Positions 19,170 through 30,427 of a stretch of DNA of 39,760 nt are shown piece after piece. Positions within the stretch are counted from its first letter, which is position 1. Every line of letters begins with the position of its first letter. Location of the stretch: the NCBI RefSeq assembly GCF_026651875.1, contig NZ_CP104070.1, positions 1-39,760 on the forward strand, written 5' to 3'. Origin of the DNA: Alicyclobacillus fastidiosus. GTDB taxonomy: Bacteria; Bacillota; Bacilli; Alicyclobacillales; Alicyclobacillaceae. Under the pieces are notes generated by a model, which was given only the letters and a program-made list of their open reading frames with translations, ran no database searches and was not told the origin of the DNA. Made by a program: the position numbers and the translations under genes.

Positions 19170-20191
19170 CACTACAAATATACCAAATTTAACATATATG
19201 AGCAGCAAACAAATTTCAAAAATAAAAAGTAAAGAAAATATCCAAGAGGCGATAACCGAGAGGCGAGCGAGGCCGAGGCAGCCAGTGAGGGTGAGCCGTG
19301 AGCAACCGAGAGGCGAGGGCTAGGGCTAGAGCGAGGCAGCCAGTGAGGGCGAGCCGTGAGCAACCGAGAGGCGAGGGCTAGGGCTAGAGCGAGGCAGCAA
19401 GCGAGAGGCGAGGGCAAGCCACGAGTGCGAGCGAGAGAGCGAGGGCGAACAGTGAGTGAGAGCCAGACAGCGAGGGCGAGGGCGAGGGCGAGGGCGAGGC
19501 AGCAAGTGAGAGCGAGGGCGAGGCCGCAAGTGAAAAGAGACAACGAGGGCGAGGGTGAGGCAACGAGTGAGACGCGAGGGCGAGAGGCGAGAGGCGAGGG
19601 CGAGAGGCGAGAGGCGAGGGCGAGAGAGCCGGGGCGAGCTGAGAGCCAGAGAGGGGGACTTAGGGATTTGGGGGCGGATTGGGCCATTGGGGATCGGGGA
19701 TTTTGGGGGAGGGGGTTCTGGCGGAAGAGGCGGGGGATTCCCGCCTCTTCAATTTATTTGTTTTTTTTTAATATTTAATAATTTAATAAAAAATAATATG
19801 TTATATGTTCTTTTTTATTTGTTCATGTATTCTTTTTAATATGTTTATGTTTTTTTAACATATTATATTATCAATAAATAACTAATGCTCATTTATCATA
19901 GTTTAATAATTATATTTGTGCATTTATAGAAAAATATAATTATATTAAGAATTACTTATATAAGTGTTAGTTAAATTTTAATAGTTTTTTTTATTATTTT
20001 ATGGTTTGAATTAAAAATTTTAGTCATTAACGACGGGAAAATTGTATATTAACGACGACTTATTTTTCTTGTCGTTAAAAGTTATCTTATAACGACGGGA
20101 TTTATATTTAGTCGTTAATAGTACTACATTAATAACCAAAACTAATGTCGTCGTTAATTTTTGGTCGTTAATGTCTGTTTTTGTTGTAGTG
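19170..20191. mobile_element. CACTA-type non-autonomous element
   Basis: Begins CACTACAAATATACC and ends TTTTTGTTGTAGTG, the terminal words of plant En/Spm (CACTA) transposons. The right subterminal part has repeated TTAACGACG/CGTCGTTAA boxes in both orientations (20026-20170), as expected for transposase binding. The flanking triplets are AAA and TAA, so the usual 3-bp duplication is not exact. No transposase frame exists. The left half is filled by the GAGGGCGAG tandem array. Confidence 0.65.
19240..19640. repeat. GAGGGCGAG-type degenerate tandem array
   Basis: About 400 bp of purine-rich, GC-rich low complexity built from GAGGGCGAG, GAGAGGCGAG and GAGGCAGCnAG words. Two nearly identical longer units of about 65 bp (around 19262-19325 and 19326-19395) share CAGTGAGGG and GTGAGCAACCGAGAGGCGAG. 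It produces long Arg/Glu/Ala or Ser/Leu/Pro open frames on both strands that are not credible genes. Confidence 0.9.
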
Positions 20192-20192
20192 T

Positions 20193-21900
20193 AAGAGAAA
20201 AAAAACAAGGAATTTAAATCAAGTGAAATGCATAAAAGATGAAAATCAAAATGTATTAGTGAATGAGGGAGCGATTAAGGAGAGATGGAAGGAGTATTTC
20301 ACAAAATTATTCAATGATAATGGCGACACAAGAGTTAGGTTGGGACATCTTAGTAACTCTGAAGGGAATGTGAGCTATACATTTTATCGACGCATAAGTC
20401 CAAATGAAATAAGGCAAGCATTAAAAAAGATGAAAAATCATAAGGCGGTGGGACCGGATAATATACCAATAGAAGCATGGAAATGCATGGGAGAAGAGGG
20501 CATCTCCTGGCTAACGAAATTTTTTAACGCGATTCTTAAATAAAAAAATATGCCAGATGAGTGGAGGATGAGTACTTTGGTCCCTATATATAAGAACAAA
20601 TGAGATGTTCAAAACTGTGAAAATTATAGAGGAATTAAGTTAATGAGCCATACCATGAAACTCTGGGAGAGAGTAATAGAGTAGAGGCTCAGAAAAGAAA
20701 CAAAGGTCTCAGAAAATCAGTTTGGTTTCATGCTTAGTAGGTCAACAATGGAAGCTATATACCTACTGAGGCGCCTAATGGAAAGGTATCGGGATCATCA
20801 GAAGGACCTACATATGGTGTTTATAGATCTAGAAAAGGCCTATGATAGGGTTCCTAGAGAAGTATTATGGAGGGTTTTAGAGAAGAAATGAGTCCGAATA
20901 GCCTATATACAAGCCCTTAAGGACATGTATCATGGTGCAAGGACAAGGGTCAGAACTTGCGGAGGGGATACTGAATCGTTTAAAATTACAATAGGATTGC
21001 ATCAAGGTTCTGCACTAAGTCCATACTTATTTGCTTTAGTAATGGATGAACTCACTAAAGATATTCAGACAAAGGTGCCATGGTGTATGCTATTTGCAGA
21101 TGACATAGTGTTGGTGCATGAAACGAAAGACGGAGTGAACACTAAGCTTGAGTTATGGAGAAACAATTTAGAATTGAAGGGATTTAAATTAAGCAGAAAG
21201 AAAACAGAATATATGGAATGTAAATTTAGTAAGAATGCAAGAGTGGAGGATGTTATAATAAAATTGGAAGACCAAATCTTATAAAGAAAAGACCATTTTC
21301 GATATTTGGGATCAGTGATTCAAAAAGACGGAGAAATTCACGAGGATGTCACACATAGAATTAAGACAGGTTGGCTAAAATGGAGAAATGCATCAAGGGT
21401 GTTATGTGATAGTAAAATCCCATTAAAATTGAAAGGAAAATTCTATAGGACAGCTATAAGACCAGCTTTGTTGTACGACTCAAAATGTTGGGCAGTCAAA
21501 TACCAACATGAGCAAAAGACAAGCGTAGCGGAGATGAGGATGTTAAGATGGATGTGCGGCCATATAAGAAAAGATAAAATTAGAAATAAAGTTATTCGTA
21601 ATAAGATAGGAGTAGTGCCAATAGAGGAGAAGGTGAGAGATACTAGACTAAGATGGTTTGGTCATGTGAGAAGGAGACCAAAAGACGCTCCTGTGAGGAG
21701 AGTTGATGAAATAGAACAATTAATCAAAAAAAGAAGTAGAGGCTAACCTAAGAAAACTTTGAGAGAGACATTAAAGTTTGATATGAAGTGTATGGACCTC
21801 AATGATGATATAACAAAAGATAGAAATACATGAAAGTCTAGAATTTATGTAGCCGACCCCACATAGTGGGATAAAGGCTGGATATGTTGTTGTTGTTGTA
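20193..21900 (+). pseudogene. 5'-truncated LINE with dead reverse transcriptase
   Basis: The plus strand reads KRKKTRNLNQVKCIKDENQN, then the non-LTR RT domain: KAVGPDNIPIEAWK, FGFMLSRSTMEAI, MVFIDLEKAYDRVPREVLW, GLHQGSALSPYLFAL, catalytic LFADDIVL (FADD at 21093-21104) and FRYLGSVIQKDGEI, ending LRWFGHVRRRPKDAPVRRVD. In-frame stops (near 20541, 20601, 20682, 20889, 21282 and 21744) kill it. No endonuclease domain remains, so it is 5'-truncated. The 3' end TAGCCGACCCCACATAGTGG and the (TTG)n tail at 21886-21897 are typical of plant RTE-type LINEs. Confidence 0.9.
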
Positions 21901-24535
21901 TAGGAGTTGACTTTGAAGAATATAGGAAAATATGAGTTTGTATTGATCGAGTTTGATGTAAAACATTTGAGAAAATGTTTTTGAAAATTCTCTAAGTATA
22001 AAAGCCTTTTGGTCAACTAAGTATATGTATTTATGAAGCTTTTAAAGGCAAAGTATTCAAGTATTCTTTTAATGCTTCTACATCTATTTTCAATATAAAA
22101 CAGCTTTTAATTCAATCAAGTAATATTTTCTAAAATAATCGAGTATTGAAGTCATTCAATCGACTTCACAGAAACCTACTCGAGTATGTTCTTACTAAAG
22201 CTATGTTTCTTAAAGCTATAATCGAGTACGATACTTTATATAATCGAGTATTATTTTCTCACACACTAGTAAACCTTTGAGAAAATCAAGTATTTCTATA
22301 GTTATAAAATCTAAGCATATTTTCAATCAAGTTATGCTTTATGTGTTTTTCAAACCAGTCGATCAAATGTTTTCAACAAAACTATTTTAAATCAACTATG
22401 AAGGTTTCCTACTTGAGTATATTATATAAACTCTTTGTATTTCTAAAATTAGTTGAGTAAGGAGCTATTTTCAATCGAGTATCTTTTTGGTATCAAAATT
22501 CTAAGCATTTCCTTAGTCAAGTATATTTTTCTCATCAATTAACTAAAATATTTTGTTAATTGAGTATCTATAAATATTAGTCGAGTAAAGGTTGGATTAA
22601 ATCTAGCTAAATCTATGTGCTTAAGATTAATCGAGTATCAATTATCTATACTTGAGTATATGTTCTTATTAGTCGAGTAAGCTTAGCTTGGTAATCGAGT
22701 GTTTAATGTAAAGTTTCCATGGCTTCTAAGTCAATCAAGTAATGACTTTGTCATACTCGAGTGAGGCTTATATATAATTAATTACATGAGATATCCAATC
22801 GAGTATGCTCATATATTAGTCAAGTATCTCTAGGAGTTAGTCGAGTAATTGACATCATATTTTAAAAATTATAGTGTCGTTACTTAGAAAGCAAAAAGAT
22901 AACAGTTTGATCGTTAGATCTTTAATTCTTTATTCTATGAAGTAAGCACTCACAGTGTGTTACATGATTTTTCCATATATTTTGCATATGATTTTAACAA
23001 ATTTGATTGTTATTCAAAAGAAGTTGTGAGTGTGTGCAGGTTTGAAGCCAAATCTTGAGTCTCAAGCTTCTATAAAAGGCCAAGTGCAGCAAGAGATGAA
23101 GCTGCTAATTAAGAGAATGGTTGTGATTGTTGAGCTAATGAGAAAGCCTATGTCGTTGACATATATAGTCATTGATGCTTATGTTCAAGCAACATAGTGC
23201 AGATCTATACATAGCAAGCCTTATTTTTCAAGCCAATTTCTAAAAGCTTGAGTGAGTGATATTCGTGTTTATTCTCTAAATTCCAAGCAATTATCTGATG
23301 AGATTTCATAAATATCTTTCTCAACCAGATTTTGGATAAGAGAGTTGAGTGCTTCATTCATTTATTCTTACAACTCTCTTTTGTTCAAGAAAATACTTGA
23401 TATCATTGTATATTCTTATATTTTTCTCTTGAGAAATCCTTTCACATATATTTGTGAAACTTGTAAAAGGTTATGCCTAGGCCTTAAAGGGCAGTGTCTT
23501 GGTAGTGGTTGAGCCAAGTGTGAAAAAGACTCATGTAAAAGTTACAGCTGATCCTTGAAAAAGTAGTGGTTGTGGCTTAGAGCCTATAATGAAAAAGCCT
23601 CATGTATAGGTTATAGTTGTTCCTGTAAAAGTTGAAGTTCCTACTTAGTCCGTTAAAAGTGGAGATTATAGTTAAATCTATAAAAACTATGTATGGATTA
23701 TAGCTAAGCTTCAAAAACTAAAATTCTTAGTGGATGTTTTCAAATCCTTAGTGATGAGCTAAGGTAATAGACTAAGCATGTTGGTCGAACTACTGAAAAA
23801 ATTTTGTGTTCATGGTGCTTGTTTTCTATGTTCATGTTGTTTGATTTCATTATTTATGTTTAAATAACATCATTTTTCATTTACCATTCAAATTTTTTTA
23901 TTCATAAAAATAGTTAATAGAATTACTCTTTTAAATGTCATTCAAATGTTTTCGTGGTTGAAATCATCTTAAAAATCATACTAGTTCACATTTTTATAAC
24001 TATTTCTTACATTCAATTTTCAGAAGACATTTCTTATATCCTATGTTATGTACTCACATAATATTTTAATCATCATTAGTCACTTCTATAGTGATTCTTC
24101 TAGCATACACAAAAGTCTTTCAAACATCATCAGGTTTCATTGCATATGTAGAATATTTTCAAATCTATTTAAGTACACATTTATTTAATGTACACACTTG
24201 ATTTCATGTGTTTCAAAATGTCTATTATTATAATTACAAAAGTGTTTTTTTTTTAAATTCTTCCTTACATGCGTATGTCCTCATACTAATATTTTCATAT
24301 ACATCAAATAATTAAAGTTTCTTATAATAATTTTTACGAAAAATCTATTATGTTGCATATTTATTCGTGGATATTTTATCAACTAGTGCAAAGTCTTTTT
24401 AGTTTAGGAAAAATGTTATTTTCAACTAATTTTACTGCATCTTATTTCAAATATTTGCATTATTTTTTAAAAATAATAAAAACACCCAATTCACCCTCCT
24501 CTTGGGTGATCTTTCAAATAGGGTAAAGGAACCTA
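21901..24535 (+). repeat. TCGAGTA-rich LTR-like repeat, copy 1
   Basis: About 2.6 kb. From roughly 22100 to 22860 the word ATCGAGTA (or TCGAGTAT, AGTCGAGTAA) recurs every few tens of bases. A TATA box (TATAAAAGG, about 23072) follows. The right part has CCTAGGCCTTAAAGGGCAGT, GAGCTAAGG..ATAGACTAAG and near its end ACCCAATTCACCCTCCTCTT. That order (repeat-rich U3, TATA, then a U5 ending in a C-rich box) is like the long LTRs of SIRE/Maximus copia elements, from memory. I see no second LTR, primer site or coding region, so it may be a solo LTR. Edges are provisional; it runs from TAGG to CCTA. Confidence 0.45.
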
Positions 24536-24629
24536 ATCCAATCAGAAGATAGGCACCAAAATATCCTTAAAAAAAAAGATAAAAGTTGACTTTATAAGCA
24601 TAATCTAAGAAGGAGAAGATCGCGAAGGA

Positions 24630-25185
24630 CATATCTATTAAGACCTCTCCTAGAGGCAATTCCTATTCTATAAGCCCTCAACTTGAGGCAATTCCTAGGA
24701 TTTAGGGAATAGATAAATCCAAACTTAGTATGAAGAATCAAAGGATAGACATTTCAAGTCTCCTTGATACCACATGTCTCAATCTCAATAAACCTAGGAT
24801 AGGATAACTCATACTCACCCAACAATTCTAATTCAACTAATCCTAGACTTGAGAAACTAGGAGGAATGGACTAATCCTCTATGATATGGGTAGGGCTAGC
24901 TCACTCTCATTATAACCCTCATCACGAAAGTCATCCCAAGATATATAAAATGAGCTCAAGGGGTGAGCCAAAGGTACAACAATTAACACTATTCACAGAA
25001 ACCTCCAAGCTCTCTCTTTCTCTCAACTTCTTTGCTGACTTAAGAATTAGAGTAATGTTATCGTAGTTGAGTTTTGAGGTAGTAGTCGTTATTGTTTTAT
25101 CTATATATGCACGTATCCTAAGTCTAGATATGCTGACTCATGGATGAGATCTCGCTTAAATTTCATAAATTCAACTGATGACTAA
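24630..25185 (+). mobile_element. Second copy of the Ty3/gypsy LTR, split by copia
   Basis: Aligns with the LTR at 4563-8086 in the same orientation: CCTATTCTATAAGCC, CTTGAGGCAATTCCTAGGAT, GGGCTAGCTCA, then a TATATAAAA TATA box (about 24942) and GACTTAAGAATTAGAGTAATG. At 25185 the alignment jumps to 37512, where TAATTCTCATGACATTA continues the LTR end. The copia element at 25186-37511 therefore inserted into this LTR. This copy shows that the uninterrupted LTR lacks the 2.98-kb insertion of the first copy. No gag follows, so it is a solo or fragmentary LTR. Confidence 0.7.
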
Positions 25186-25466
25186 TGTGAGAAAACCTGA
25201 ATAATATTGGTATATTACATATCTATATTTTTTCCTATAATTATATACAACAGGTTGCACTTTCTAAGAAAAAGTGCATGTCCTAAATCAAAGGAATTGA
25301 TTCCTAAATAAAGGATTTAGATCCTTAATCAAGGGGATCGATCAATTAGATCCCAAATTATAGGAATAAATTAGGAAAAGAAAAATAGAAAATTAATTTC
25401 CAATCAATCAAAGATAGAGAAGATATTGGCTGGCAGCTATAAGGTTGTCCTAAATAATATTTAACA
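25186..25466 (-). repeat. Copia 3' LTR
   Basis: 281 bp. On the minus strand it starts TGTTAAATATTATT and ends GGTTTTCTCACA. Most positions match the LTR at 37227-37511, including CCTTAATCAAGGGGATC and TTATAGGAATAAATTAGG stretches read on the plus strand. Confidence 0.9.
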
Positions 25467-25475
25467 CTCCTCTTC
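25467..25475 (-). other. Copia polypurine tract
   Basis: GAAGAGGAG on the minus strand abuts the LTR start TGTTAAA and follows the RNase H stop codon (GCT TGA) by only a few bases. It is the plus-strand DNA priming site of the element. Confidence 0.85.
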
Positions 25476-26040
25476 AAGCTAAGGAATGATTATCTATCAT
25501 TCCCAACTTGCTGCTCAGGTTCTGAAATCTAATTGGAAGAAGTCCCTTCGTCAAAATATCTACAATTTGTTCTTCAAAAGATACATAAGATAGGCTTATA
25601 AGTCCTACTTTTATCTTTTCCTTAATGAAGTGTGTCAGTCTCCACCTGCTTGGCTCAATCATATTGCACATGATTATGTGTAATATTTAAGGCTAACATA
25701 TTATCACAGTAAAACTTTATGTTCTGATTCCTCCAAACACCAAAATCATCTACAATGATCTTAAGCCACATTAACTTACAAATACCAAGGGTTTGCCTTG
25801 AATTATACTTCTACACTTGATCTTGCCACCATATTCTATTTTTAACTTCATGTAACCAAATTATTCCTTAGGAAAGTGCAGTAGCTTGACGTAGACCTTC
25901 TGTCAGATAAAGAGCCTGTATAGTCAACATCCATATACGTTGTTAGAGATAGATCTTGATTAGGTAGAAATAGGATACCTCTCTCTAGAGTAGATTTCAG
26001 ATAATAGAGGATTCTATGAATAACTTCCATGCATTCTAGT
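25474..26040 (-). pseudogene. Copia RNase H region
   Basis: Reading minus, ECMEVIHRILYYLKSTLERG, then YMDVDYTGSLSDRRSTSSYC (RNase H with the D-x-D-Y/W-A/T-G motif), and finally FIKEKIKVGLISLSYVSFEE...QIVDILTKGLLPIRF...KLGMIDNHSLA. These are the standard C-terminal copia motifs. Stops and a frame change occur in the middle (about 25680-25850). The N-terminal continuation lies beyond the hAT-like insertion at 26735. Confidence 0.88.
26033..26040. repeat. 8-bp target duplication of the hAT-like MITE
   Basis: ATTCTAGT here is repeated exactly at 26727-26734. Removing the element and one copy rejoins the copia codons for NPRLECMEVIHR. Confidence 0.9.
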
Positions 26041-26726
26041 TTAAGGGTGTCAACGGTTCGGATTGGTCCGGTTCTATAAGAATCCAGTAACCAAACCATT
26101 TTTAACAGTTCCGAAAAAATAAAAATCGTAACCGAACCATTACATATATAAAACCAAACCATGACCAATCTGTCGCATCGAACTGGTTTCGATTCGGTTT
26201 CAGTTCTATCCAATTAACATTTAGTTTCTAAACATTTTTGCAAAATATGAAAGTACAAACAAATTTGTTAATTAAAATAAACCCATAACTTCATTAATAC
26301 TTCAAATCTTGAAGTAAAAGTAAAACAAAATAATTCATAGACTACCTCATCAAATGAGATTACATCGACCATTTAGTATAACAATAGCGCATAAAAGTCT
26401 ATAAATAAAAGAGTTCATGAATAACAATAACCAACAACAAAAAAGAAATAAATAAAAACTACCAGATTAAAATTGTTAGTAATAATATATTTATACATAT
26501 ATGCATATATATACCCAAAAATTTATAATATATATACAAGTATAATATTGGTTCCGATTCGGTTCGAACCACGGTTTGAAAAGAAAACCAATAACCAAAC
26601 CAAATATATCGGTTCTCAATTTTTAGAACCAGAACCTAATTGTTGAACCATAGAACCAATCGAAAAGGCAAGGTTCGGTTCAGTTTGGTTCGGTTCACCG
26701 GTTTTTGGATATTTTTTGATACCCCT
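26041..26726. mobile_element. hAT-like MITE inside copia
   Basis: 686 bp, starting TTAAGGGTGTCAACGG and ending TTGATACCCCT. The ends pair as AGGGTGTCAA / AGGGGTATCAA, and an 8-bp duplication flanks it, which is the hAT signature. Both subterminal regions are rich in GGTTCGG/CCGGTT and GAACC words. The centre is AT-rich with no transposase. Confidence 0.85.
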
Positions 26727-26734
26727 ATTCTAGT

Positions 26735-26907
26735 CTTGGATTATGCATAAATTGACTAACAACACCAACTGCAAAAGCTATATTCAACCTTGTATGAGAG
26801 AGATAGGTCAATTTATCAACTAGCTATTGATACCTTTGTCAATTTTACTGTCATCATGCAGTTCAATCAACCTGTGATTTTGTTCAATAGGGGTACTTGC
26901 AGCCTTA
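26735..26907 (-). pseudogene. Copia RT-RNase H connection, segment
   Basis: Minus-strand reading gives KAASTPIEQNHRLIELHDDS, then VDKLTYLSHTRLNIAFAVGVVSQFMHN, the typical copia stretch between RT and RNase H. It is continuous at its left end with 26040 across the MITE and at its right end with 28250 across the CACTA element (ILGG joined to KAAS). One in-frame stop is present. Confidence 0.88.
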
Positions 26908-28246
26908 CACTACAAAAAAATTAATTTTTAGTGATGGTTTTTAACCAACCCAAAGTGATTTAGATGTGGTTTTCAAAACCGCCGCTAATACGGCCGTCGC
27001 GCAGCATTTAGCGGCGATTTTTAGCAACTGCTAGTATAACCACCGCTAAATGATATTTTTAGCACCGGTTTTTTAAATTTAGCGCCAGTTTTAAAACCGC
27101 CGCTAAAATTAATTGAATTTAATATTAAATTAAATATTAAATTTTATTATCAAAAAATAATTTAACGGCGGTTTCGTTAATTTTTTGTGACGATTTTGAA
27201 ACCGCTGTGTTTCCAGCATTTAGGCCAAACGCGTGTGCACGTCAAGCCTCGCCCTTGGGTACTTGCGCGTGTCAGGCCTCGCCCCTGGGCACCCGCATGT
27301 TGCCACTGCCGCGAACCTTTGCCATGCATTCCCCGAGTTTTGATCCCATGACCTCCCATACGCGCGTATGCGCGTAAAGTCACCTGATCTGCAAAGCCAC
27401 CATGTAATACACTCACGCATATTAATTATAAAGCAATCGAACCACTATTTTTCAGAATTCACTTTGGACCCACAAACTCAAGTTTTTGAAATTACACTTG
27501 GCCCCAAATAAAATAAAATAAAAAATAATTTTATTTTTAATTGAATTGAATTAAATTAATTAATTGAACTCTCAAAATATCTAAAAAAGAGTTAACATAT
27601 TAAATTAATTAATTGAACATAAAATGTTTTAAACTAATTAATTAAATTAAATTAAATAAATTAACTGATTAATTAATTTAAAATAATAAATTATTTAATT
27701 TAATTGAATGAAATTAAATAAATTAATTGATTAAAAATAAAAAAATTTAGATTATTTTGTAAAATTTATTTTATTTTTTTTAAATTATTAATTTTTGTTT
27801 GAAATTTAATTTTTGATTTTTTTATTATTAAAATTTACGACGATTTTGACAAAATCGCTGCTAAATTTAATTTTTTTAAATTTTTTTATTAATGAATTTT
27901 GCGGCGATTTTGACAAAACCGCCACTAAATTTAATTTTTTATATTTTTATTACCAAATTTTTTTGCGGTTGTTTAAAACTGCCACTAAATTTAATTTTTT
28001 TGAACTTTTTTATTAATGAATTCAACCGCCACTAAATTTAATTTTTTACTTTTTTATTATTGAATTTTGCAACGATTTTAAAAAAACGTAGCTAAATTTA
28101 ATTTTATAATTTTAATTAATTAATTTTGCGGCGATTTTTCAAAATCATTGCAAAATGTTGGATAAACCGCCGTAAAAAACATATTTTGCGGCTGTTTCAA
28201 AACTGTCGCAAAAAAATCGTCGCAAAAAATCCATTTTTTTGTAGTG
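26908..28246. mobile_element. CACTA-type non-autonomous element inside copia RT
   Basis: 1339 bp beginning CACTACAAAAAAATTAATTT and ending CCATTTTTTTGTAGTG, flanked by exact 3-bp duplications TTA (26905-26907 and 28247-28249). Both halves carry repeated ACCGCCGCTAAA / GCGGCGATTTT boxes in both orientations, the subterminal repeats of a CACTA family. The middle (about 27480-27830) is nearly pure A/T, and 27200-27420 is an unrelated GC-rich patch. No transposase is encoded. Confidence 0.9.
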
Positions 28247-28249
28247 TTA

Positions 28250-29203
28250 CCACCTAAAATACCAATTTCTTTGAAAAGATCCAGCAAATACTTTTGTAAA
28301 GATAAGAAAATACCTTCCTTGGAGTAGGCTACTTCAATCTCAAGAAAATATTTTAACCTTCCAAGGTTCATGATTTCAAATTTCTTAGCTAATGTTTCTT
28401 GAAGACATCTTCTTTCAGCTATATCATTCTCTATTATAATAATGTCATCCACATAGATTAGAAGTGTAGTAATTTACCTTTGGATGAGTGTTTTATAAAT
28501 AGGGAGTGGTCTCCTTTGCTTTGGAATACTCTATCTTTGTCATGGCTTGTGTAAATCTCTCAAACCATGCGCTTGAGGGCTGTTTTAAACTATAGAGGGC
28601 CTTTTTAAGGCAACATACTTTATTGTCTCCAATATTATATGCAAATCCTGGTGATAACTCCATATACACTATCTCCTTTGGGTCTCTATGTAGTAATACA
28701 TTTTTAACATCAATTTGTTGTAGGCTTTAACCAAAAACTGTAGCCAAAGATAATAAGACTCGAACAAAATTTATCTTTGCCCTAGGTGCAAAGGTTTCTA
28801 GATAGTCAACCCATATCTTTGAGTATATCCCTTAGCCATAGCCTTGCTTTATACCTTTTTAGAGAGCTATATGCTTTAGAGGTATAATCCCATTTGCAAA
28901 ATACCAAAAGAACTCCCTTTAGTCTTGTGACAATGTTCCATGTCCCATTCTTCTCAAGTGCTTTCATCTCCTCTTTCGTGGCTTGAACCCAATTTCTGTC
29001 TTTTAAAGATTTTTGTATATTTGTGGGAACATCAATAGAATTGAGGGTAGTAAGAAAGACTTTATATTGAGAAGATAGTTTATCATAAGAAATAAAGTGG
29101 GAAATTGAATGATGTGTATAGCTCCGATATCATTTTCTAAGGGAAATAGGGAGATCAAGATCATGTGAAGTATTATTAATGGGAAAGTGATTTATTTGAG
29201 ACA
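28250..29203 (-). pseudogene. Copia reverse transcriptase region
   Basis: From right to left on the minus strand: YDKLSSQYKVFLTTLNSIDV, NWVQATKEEMKALEKNGTW, KIWVDYLETFAPRAKINFVR, DVKNVLLHRDPKEIVYMELS, VCCLKKALYSLKQPSSAWFE, then the catalytic YVDD (28444-28455) and LGRLKYFLEIEVAYSKEGIF. These are the ordered copia RT motifs. Several frame changes and stops break it. The active-site YVDD itself is intact. Confidence 0.9.
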
Positions 29204-30427
29204 TAGGATTTGGTTAAGATGATTAAACCTAATTTTGAGTTGAGTTGCATTAATTTTAATGATGTTTTCATGATCATTGTTTTCACAAAACCTTAATAAA
29301 AGAGTTTCGAAACATTCATTTTAAAGTCAAATGTCACAGTCTCTTGTCAAAACTGTTGATCATATATTTAAGACTGTCAATTGATTTTTACATTTTAATT
29401 GTTATATAATCTTCAAACTAGAATTGTAAAACCAAGTTAGCTTAAGAGGGGGCTGATTTAAGCTTTCACTCTTTTAAGAAATCAAACAATTAAAAACTGA
29501 AAGAAAGCAAAAAATGAAAGAATGCAACACAGGAAATTTAGAGTGGTTTGACAACTTGCCTACTCCACTATCTTAGCTCTCAACCAAGGATTTAGTCAAT
29601 CTAATCTCACTATTAGGTAGATTTAGCATAGGCTCAACTACAAACCTTTACAACAAATGGCTCTTACAACTAGCTCAACTATAGCCAATGCCTTTTACAA
29701 GGATCAGGCTTAACCTTTACAACTTCACAATAAATTGATGATAAAGGATACAAGAGAAGGTTTTAAATGATAGAAGAAGACAGACACTTCCCTAAGGTGT
29801 ACAAAGAGATATGAAAATAAGAATGGGATGCACAATCTATCTTTTATTTTCTTTTGAAAGATCACAAGCAATGAAGCACACTTTAAAAGCTTTAGAACTT
29901 GGTTAGGTCAGTTTCTCATTAGCTTATTTTTCTTTAGACTTCAACCCTTTATATAGTGTCTAATCTTTAATATTCTACTAAAATGTCTTGAATAGAGGAA
30001 TGTTCGTTGTGTCTTAACTACCATTTTTTTGTCCCTACAACATCTCACAAATCAATTAGGAACAAATTGTTTGAAAAGTATCTATCAACATTTAATGTTC
30101 TGAAAAGTAAAGACTGGGTGCATTTAGTGCTTTGTAATGGCTATAAATTTCAAAATCTAAAAAATATTACTCGATTATAAATTGTCATTTAATCAACTAA
30201 GTTGAATGTTTACTTGAGTATAAAAGTTTTGTATTCGACTATTTTTCTGGTTTACTCAATTACAGATTGCTTACACTCGATTAAAATTTTAAGATAGAAA
30301 ACTGAAAAGTTTACTTGATTGGAAAGCTCTATTTAATCGAGTATAGCTAATTTTTTACTCTATTACAAATCCAAGTATTCGATTACATCAAAGTACCTGA
30401 GATTTAACAAATTTTTGGAAGATATAT

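Noticed and set aside
19172..19778. Long Arg/Ala/Glu- and Ser/Leu/Pro-rich open frames on both strands
   Set aside because: Produced by the GAGGGCGAG tandem array, with no stop because of base composition. No start or splice context.
27813..28016. Phe/Asn-rich open frame
   Set aside because: Translation of the T-rich subterminal repeats of the CACTA element.
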